Source of the DNA: Mycobacterium sp.
GTDB lineage: Bacteria; Actinomycetota; Actinomycetes; Mycobacteriales; Mycobacteriaceae
Assembly (NCBI RefSeq): GCF_004298145.1
Contig: NZ_SCRH01000047.1
Coordinates: 124,001 to 188,000, forward strand
Length of the DNA stretch: 64,000 nucleotides
Direction of reading: 5' to 3'
Within the stretch, counting starts at the first letter, position 1; each line of letters begins with the position of its first letter. The translations under genes were made by a program, and so were the position numbers. Shown here in pieces: positions 60,142-64,000 of the stretch. The notes below the pieces were generated by a model that was not told the DNA's origin, made no database searches, and was given only the letters and a program-made list of their open reading frames with translations.

Positions 60142-61194
60142 GTGAGCGCCGAGCTGCTTGAAGATCTGAGGACAACCACCCGTCGGGCGTTGAGTGCGGG
60201 CAGCGGCGATGTGGTTGATGAGCTGGGCCTCGTCGGGTTGCTCGTCGATTCCGATCTCGGCGGGCTCGGCATGGGTGATCAGGAGATGGCCCTGGTCGGC
60301 ACGGAACTGGGTCGCGCGCTGTCCCCGTCCAGCTTTCTGCCGACCGCCGTGCTCGCCACCACCCTGTTGATTCACGCCGAGACAAAGGCGGCGGCCGAGA
60401 GTCTGGCCGGCGTGATGGCCGGTGACACCCGCTGCGGCGTTGCGCTCGCGGATTCCAATGCGTCGTGGGCGGGTTCGCAGCGCTCGCGGGCCCCGGTCAC
60501 GGCCGTCGCGTCCGACGGCGGCTGGTTGCTCAACGGGACCGTTTGGGGCTTGTCGACGCCGGCCCAGCCGGATTCGATGTTGACGGTAGCTTCCATCGAC
60601 GGGAACGCGGTGCTGTTCGCGGTGGCCGGTGAGCATCTTTACGTCACGCCGGCGGATCAACTCGACGCTTCGCGCGGGCTGGTTGAGCTGACGTTGTCCG
60701 ACGTTCCTGCCCGACTACTGGCCGACAATGCCTCCGCCGCAAGAGCTTTCGGTGAGGCCTACCGGCGCGGGCTGCTGGCGGTCGGTGCCGAGCAAGTCGG
60801 GGTGGCGCGCGCATCGTTGGACTTGGCGGTGGAATACGCGAAGACCCGGAGTCAGTTTGGCTCACCGGTCGGCTCGTTCCAGGCGATCAAGCATCGTTGC
60901 GCCGAGGTGTTGCTCGACGTGGAGCTTGCGGATGCGGTCGTCGATCAAGCCGTGCACAGCGGGACGTCGGTCGATGCCGAGTTGGCGTTCACCGTCGCCA
61001 CCCGCGCCGCGCTGGCGGCCACCGAAGCGTGCATTCAGATCCACGGTGGCATCGGATTCACGTGGGAACATCAGGCCCATCGATACCTGCGCCGCGCGCG
61101 GGTCAATGCCACGCTGCTGGGTCCGTCGGCGGTCCACCGCGGTGCGATTGCCGCGTCGGCCGGCCTGAACACCGCTGAGGGGGGACAGCGGTGA
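60142..61194 (+). CDS. Acyl-CoA dehydrogenase-like subunit (probable partner subunit)
   Basis: 350 aa. The C-terminal helical domain is strong (EYAKTRSQFGSPVGSFQAIK, CIQIHGGIGFTWEHQAHRYL), but the SEPGAGSD and GGTSEIQ motifs are absent, as in the beta-type subunit at 36469. GTG 60142 has AAGGAGAG upstream; GTG 60124 is the alternative. It overlaps the following winged-helix gene (GTGA). The full-type partner may be the ACAD at 56379. Confidence 0.87.
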   Translation: MSAELLEDLRTTTRRALSAGSGDVVDELGLVGLLVDSDLGGLGMGDQEMALVGTELGRALSPSSFLPTAVLATTLLIHAETKAAAESLAGVMAGDTRCGVALADSNASWAGSQRSRAPVTAVASDGGWLLNGTVWGLSTPAQPDSMLTVASIDGNAVLFAVAGEHLYVTPADQLDASRGLVELTLSDVPARLLADNASAARAFGEAYRRGLLAVGAEQVGVARASLDLAVEYAKTRSQFGSPVGSFQAIKHRCAEVLLDVELADAVVDQAVHSGTSVDAELAFTVATRAALAATEACIQIHGGIGFTWEHQAHRYLRRARVNATLLGPSAVHRGAIAASAGLNTAEGGQR

Positions 61195-61805
61195 TCGGCG
61201 AACTGACCGTGCTGCGCATCGTCGCGATCAAGGGCCGGGTGTCCGCCGACGCGGTGGCCGGCAGCCTCGACGCCGAGCCCGCGGCCGTGCAGCAGGCGCT
61301 GGACGGATTCGTCGAGTCCGAGCTGATCAAGTCCACGCCGATGGGCTTCCGCATCGCACCGGCCGGTCGCGCGCGGTGCGCCGAACTCGTCGCCGCCGAA
61401 CACCGGGCCGCCGATCAATCGGCGGTGACGCAGATCTATGAGACCTTCTGCGAGCACAATGACGAACTCAAGGCCGTCGTCACCGACTGGCAGACGCGCG
61501 GGCCCGATCAGCCGAACGACCACACCGACGAAGACTACGACCGCGGCGTGATCGATCGCTTGCTTGCGTTGCACAAGAACGTTATTCCGCTCGCCGACCA
61601 GATCGCCGAAGTGGCCCCACGGCTGGCTCATTACAAGAACCGCTTGCAGCGCGCCGCCGACGCGGTGGCCGCGGGCGACCACACCTACGTCGCGCGGCCG
61701 ATCCTGGACAGCTACCACACCGTGTGGTTCGAACTCCACGAAGACCTCATCGGATTGGCCGGGTTGACCCGGGCCGGTGAAGCCGCGGCGGGGCGCGGCG
61801 CGTGA
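61191..61805 (+). CDS. Winged-helix-like protein of unknown function, copy B
   Basis: 204 aa paralogue of the protein at 31491-32096. N-terminal winged helix (ELTVLRIVAIKGRVSADAVA, FRIAPAGRARCAELV) and helical C-terminus with RPILDSYHTVWFELHEDLIG. It overlaps the upstream ACAD and downstream crotonase genes by 4 nt each, so it is co-translated with enzymes. That makes a role as an accessory protein as likely as DNA binding. Confidence 0.7.
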   Translation: MIGELTVLRIVAIKGRVSADAVAGSLDAEPAAVQQALDGFVESELIKSTPMGFRIAPAGRARCAELVAAEHRAADQSAVTQIYETFCEHNDELKAVVTDWQTRGPDQPNDHTDEDYDRGVIDRLLALHKNVIPLADQIAEVAPRLAHYKNRLQRAADAVAAGDHTYVARPILDSYHTVWFELHEDLIGLAGLTRAGEAAAGRGA

Positions 61806-62563
61806 GCGTCGTTCAGGTTGAACGGCAGGGCGGCGTCGCCCGATTGCTGTTGGACTCGCCGGCGAACCGAAACGCGCTATCGGCACGGCTGCGCTCCGAG
61901 TTGTACACGGCGCTGCGCGAGGCCATGGCGGACGGCGACGTCCGCAGTATTGTGTTGGGCCACACCGGAACCGTGTTCTGTTCGGGCGCCGACCTGAAGG
62001 AGGCCCGCAGCGGGCCACCGGCCCCCGAAACGCCGACGGTGCCGCAAATCCTGGCCGAGATCTGGGGCTCACCCAAACCCGTCATCGCCGCACTCGGTGG
62101 CGTGGCCCGTGCCGGGGGGCTGGGCCTGGTTGCCGCGTGTGACATCGTCATCGCGAGTAGTGCAATCAGCTTCGCGTGCACCGAGGTTCGGATCGGTGTG
62201 GTGCCCGCGGTGATATCGGCCGTGATGGCACCGAGAATGAGCGCCGCGGCGCTGCATCAGCTCTTCCTCACCGGCTTGCCGGTCAGCGCCCAGTGGGCAC
62301 AACGGGCGGGGTTGGTCGATCTGGTCGTCGAGCCCGATGAACTCGGCGATGAATTGCGCCGTGTAACAGACGCGTTCGGACTTGCGGCGCCGGGCGCGCT
62401 GGCGGCCACCAAACAGCTGACCCGAAGCGAGGCCGCCATCGCCGAGTTGCGGGCGGAGCTTGCCGAGCTCGAACGGCTGTCGGCTCATTACTTCGCATCT
62501 GAGGAAGGCCGCGAGGGCCTGGCCGCGTTCGCGGAGAAGCGCAGTCCCAACTGGGCGCGCTGA
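61802..62563 (+). CDS. Enoyl-CoA hydratase family protein
   Basis: 253 aa crotonase: ARLLLDSPANRNALSARLRS, VFCSGADLKEARSG, RAGGLGLVAACDIVIASS. The Glu144 position is Gly (GGLGLV), while Glu164 is kept (CTEVRIGVVP), a pattern seen in methylglutaconyl-CoA hydratase-like and EchA-type enzymes. It is the third gene of the operon, directly after the winged-helix gene. Hydration of a branched enoyl-CoA fits the nearby carboxylase operon. Confidence 0.88.
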   Translation: MSVVQVERQGGVARLLLDSPANRNALSARLRSELYTALREAMADGDVRSIVLGHTGTVFCSGADLKEARSGPPAPETPTVPQILAEIWGSPKPVIAALGGVARAGGLGLVAACDIVIASSAISFACTEVRIGVVPAVISAVMAPRMSAAALHQLFLTGLPVSAQWAQRAGLVDLVVEPDELGDELRRVTDAFGLAAPGALAATKQLTRSEAAIAELRAELAELERLSAHYFASEEGREGLAAFAEKRSPNWAR

Positions 62564-62583
62564 AGCGCTGATACCGTTGCGCC

Positions 62584-63315
62584 GTGGCCCCAACCATCGC
62601 ATTTATCCACGGAGGTTTGCACGACGGTCGCTGCTGGGCCGAAACGGTTGACGCTCTTCGTGTCCTTCTTCCCGACGTCGCCGCCATCAGTGTCGACCTA
62701 CCCGGTCGATCCGATGGCCCCGGAGATTTGGCGTCACTCACGATCGAAGACTGTGTGCATTCGGTGACGAAGCAGATCATAGAGCGCACCGACGGCGAGA
62801 CCGTTGTCCTGGTGGGGCATTCACTGGCCGGTGTGCTGCTGTCCGGGGTTGTGCAGGGGCTGGGGATCCAGCGGGTGGCGGAGGTGATTCTCGTGGCGTG
62901 TTGCGTGCCGCCGACGGGGGCATCGGTCTTGGACACACTGCCCTCGGTGATGAAGCCCGTGGTGGGGCGCTTCGCCAGAAACTCGCCAGTGCTCTACAAG
63001 TTTCCGCCGGGGTGGACGCGTCATTTCTTCGGCAACCGCGCGACCCGCGTGCAACGCACCCGGATCAAAGCCGGGCTGGTGCCGGAAAGCTCGGCGCTGA
63101 TAACCGAACTCGTCACGGCGAGCTGGCCGCGGTCGGTCCGCAAGAGTTGGGTGCTCACCCAACGGGACCGGGCTTTACCTCCGAGCAAGCAACGCGGTTT
63201 CATTCGTAACGTGGGCGGTGTCGACAAGCTCGTCACGATCGACGCCGGCCACGAAGTGATGTTCACCCATCCCAGGGAGCTGGCGAATGTGATTGTGGGC
63301 TTGGTAGACCGGTGA
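62584..63315 (+). CDS. Alpha/beta-hydrolase-fold protein
   Basis: 243 aa. HGGLHDGRCWAETVDAL near the N-terminus for the oxyanion loop, nucleophile elbow VGHSLAGVLLSG with catalytic Ser at about residue 80, and AGHEVMFTHP with the catalytic His. Similar to esterase/methyl-salicylate-esterase-like hydrolases. GTG 62584 lies 20 bases after the crotonase stop and probably belongs to the same transcript. Ester or CoA-thioester hydrolysis is plausible. Confidence 0.87.
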   Translation: MAPTIAFIHGGLHDGRCWAETVDALRVLLPDVAAISVDLPGRSDGPGDLASLTIEDCVHSVTKQIIERTDGETVVLVGHSLAGVLLSGVVQGLGIQRVAEVILVACCVPPTGASVLDTLPSVMKPVVGRFARNSPVLYKFPPGWTRHFFGNRATRVQRTRIKAGLVPESSALITELVTASWPRSVRKSWVLTQRDRALPPSKQRGFIRNVGGVDKLVTIDAGHEVMFTHPRELANVIVGLVDR

Positions 63316-63320
63316 TGTGG

Positions 63321-64000
63321 CTATTGGTTGGGCCCCGAGTGCGTCAACGGAATTGGGAGGTACGGTGAGGGGCACGCGTAATGCGTGCCCGGCCCGCACT
63401 GACCGGCAATCAGCCAGCTCGGAATGCCGGCCGGCATGGGGTCAGCCTGGAACGTCGTCCAGATCATCAGGACGTTGTACACGCCGTAAACGATGTTCAT
63501 GAGCGCCACGACAGCCAGCACTCGTACTACGCCCTGCCACGTCCGGCTTTGCAGCCTCTCGACGCCCTGCTCGATGAAGGTATGCCCTTTGTCGTCGCGG
63601 AAGTAGTAGAGGATGCCCGCCACCGCCCAGACCGGCCCCCAGAAGATCGACTCGTAAACCGGGAACTGCCAGCGGGTTCCGCCCCACACCGAGAACGCGT
63701 GGACGGCCGCCGGATAGGCGTAGAGCCCGACCCGAATGAAAACCAACTCCACGAGAAGATCGAGAAGTATCGCCGCGACCACCCCCACGGCAACCAGGCC
63801 TGCGACCGAGATACCGGGAAAACGCCGCCTGGTTCGGCGCATCGAGCCTGCCACGAACAAACCCGCCAGCATGATGCCGTAGATGTACGCGGCACCCATG
63901 CACAGCAGCGGTTCCGGCAGCCTCGAGGCAGTGGGGTTGATGGCTCCCGGAAGATATCCCGTCCAACTGCTCATGTTGACGAAGTACGCGTTGTAGAAAA
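63321..64000 (-). CDS. Spirocyclase AveC-like membrane protein (partial)
   Basis: At least 225 aa; the N-terminus runs off the window because the frame upstream of ATG 63974 continues (FYNAYFVNM). Three to five hydrophobic segments (YIYGIMLAGLFVAGS, ISVAGLVAVGVVAAILLDLL, VVRVLAVVALMNIVYGVYNV) and the conserved YESIFWGPVWAVAGILYYF resemble the AveC family known from avermectin spirocyclisation and common in mycobacteria. The exact function is unknown here. It converges with the hydrolase gene, only 5 bases apart. Confidence 0.8.
   Translation of the reverse strand, partial: FYNAYFVNMSSWTGYLPGAINPTASRLPEPLLCMGAAYIYGIMLAGLFVAGSMRRTRRRFPGISVAGLVAVGVVAAILLDLLVELVFIRVGLYAYPAAVHAFSVWGGTRWQFPVYESIFWGPVWAVAGILYYFRDDKGHTFIEQGVERLQSRTWQGVVRVLAVVALMNIVYGVYNVLMIWTTFQADPMPAGIPSWLIAGQCGPGTHYACPSPYLPIPLTHSGPNQ

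Overview
The window looks like a slow- or intermediate-growing nontuberculous Mycobacterium (M. avium/kansasii-type). The evidence is high G+C with many GTG/TTG starts and 4-nt start/stop overlaps, a complete mce operon with Mas genes, an MPT51/antigen-85-like protein, a CAP-domain exported protein, and many FadE/EchA/FadD-type genes. No rRNA, tRNA, CRISPR array, transposase or phage gene was seen.

Layout. (1) 1-13 kb: a partial TetR regulator is divergent from a yrbEA-yrbEB-mceABCDEF-mas-mas operon, followed by a CAP-domain exported protein and an MPT51-like protein. The mce genes should encode a lipid importer. (2) 13-22.2 kb: a FadR-type GntR regulator, then a plus-strand operon: amidohydrolase, two DapB-like dehydrogenases, AttH-like protein, SDR, DUF35 protein, lipid-transfer-protein aldolase/thiolase and an orphan [3Fe-4S] ferredoxin. 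It looks like a CoA-thioester or steroid/polyketide-like degradation route. (3) 22.3-30.3 kb: a nitronate-monooxygenase-like flavoprotein and three consecutive fusion genes (thiolase-crotonase, ACAD-ACAD, CoA-transferase-CoA-transferase). (4) 30.4-45.2 kb: a mosaic of intact and decaying genes: thiolase remnant, crotonase plus winged-helix protein, frameshifted SDR, orphan Mas protein with a small exported protein, FadD, four TetR genes or remnants, a heterodimer-type ACAD pair plus a third ACAD-like subunit, an AttH-like protein and an epimerase-PEP-utilizer fusion. (5) 45.2-55.5 kb: an eight-gene minus-strand operon (biotin carboxylase, carboxyltransferase, AtuA-like, ACAD, crotonase, FabL-like SDR, ACAD, SDR) resembling acyclic-terpene (atu) or methylcrotonyl-CoA pathways. 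(6) 55.5-64 kb: amidohydrolase and ACAD, truncated PPDK, GntR regulator, ACAD-like subunit, winged-helix protein, crotonase, alpha/beta hydrolase, and the start of an AveC-like membrane protein.

How it fits together. The palindrome TAACCTGGTTA (five near-perfect copies and one degenerate copy) lies in the promoters of the FadD gene, the ACAD pair and divergent ACAD, the carboxylase operon, the ACAD/PPDK divergent pair, the GntR gene and the last ACAD operon. It often merges with a TATACT-like -10 box. This suggests a single locally encoded regulator (the GntR at 59320 or one of the TetRs) controls a dispersed acyl-CoA catabolic regulon. The combination of a lipid importer, ligase, dehydrogenases, hydratases, carboxylase, aldolase and CoA transferases points to uptake and beta-oxidation-like breakdown of a branched or isoprenoid lipid. 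The substrate cannot be read from sequence.
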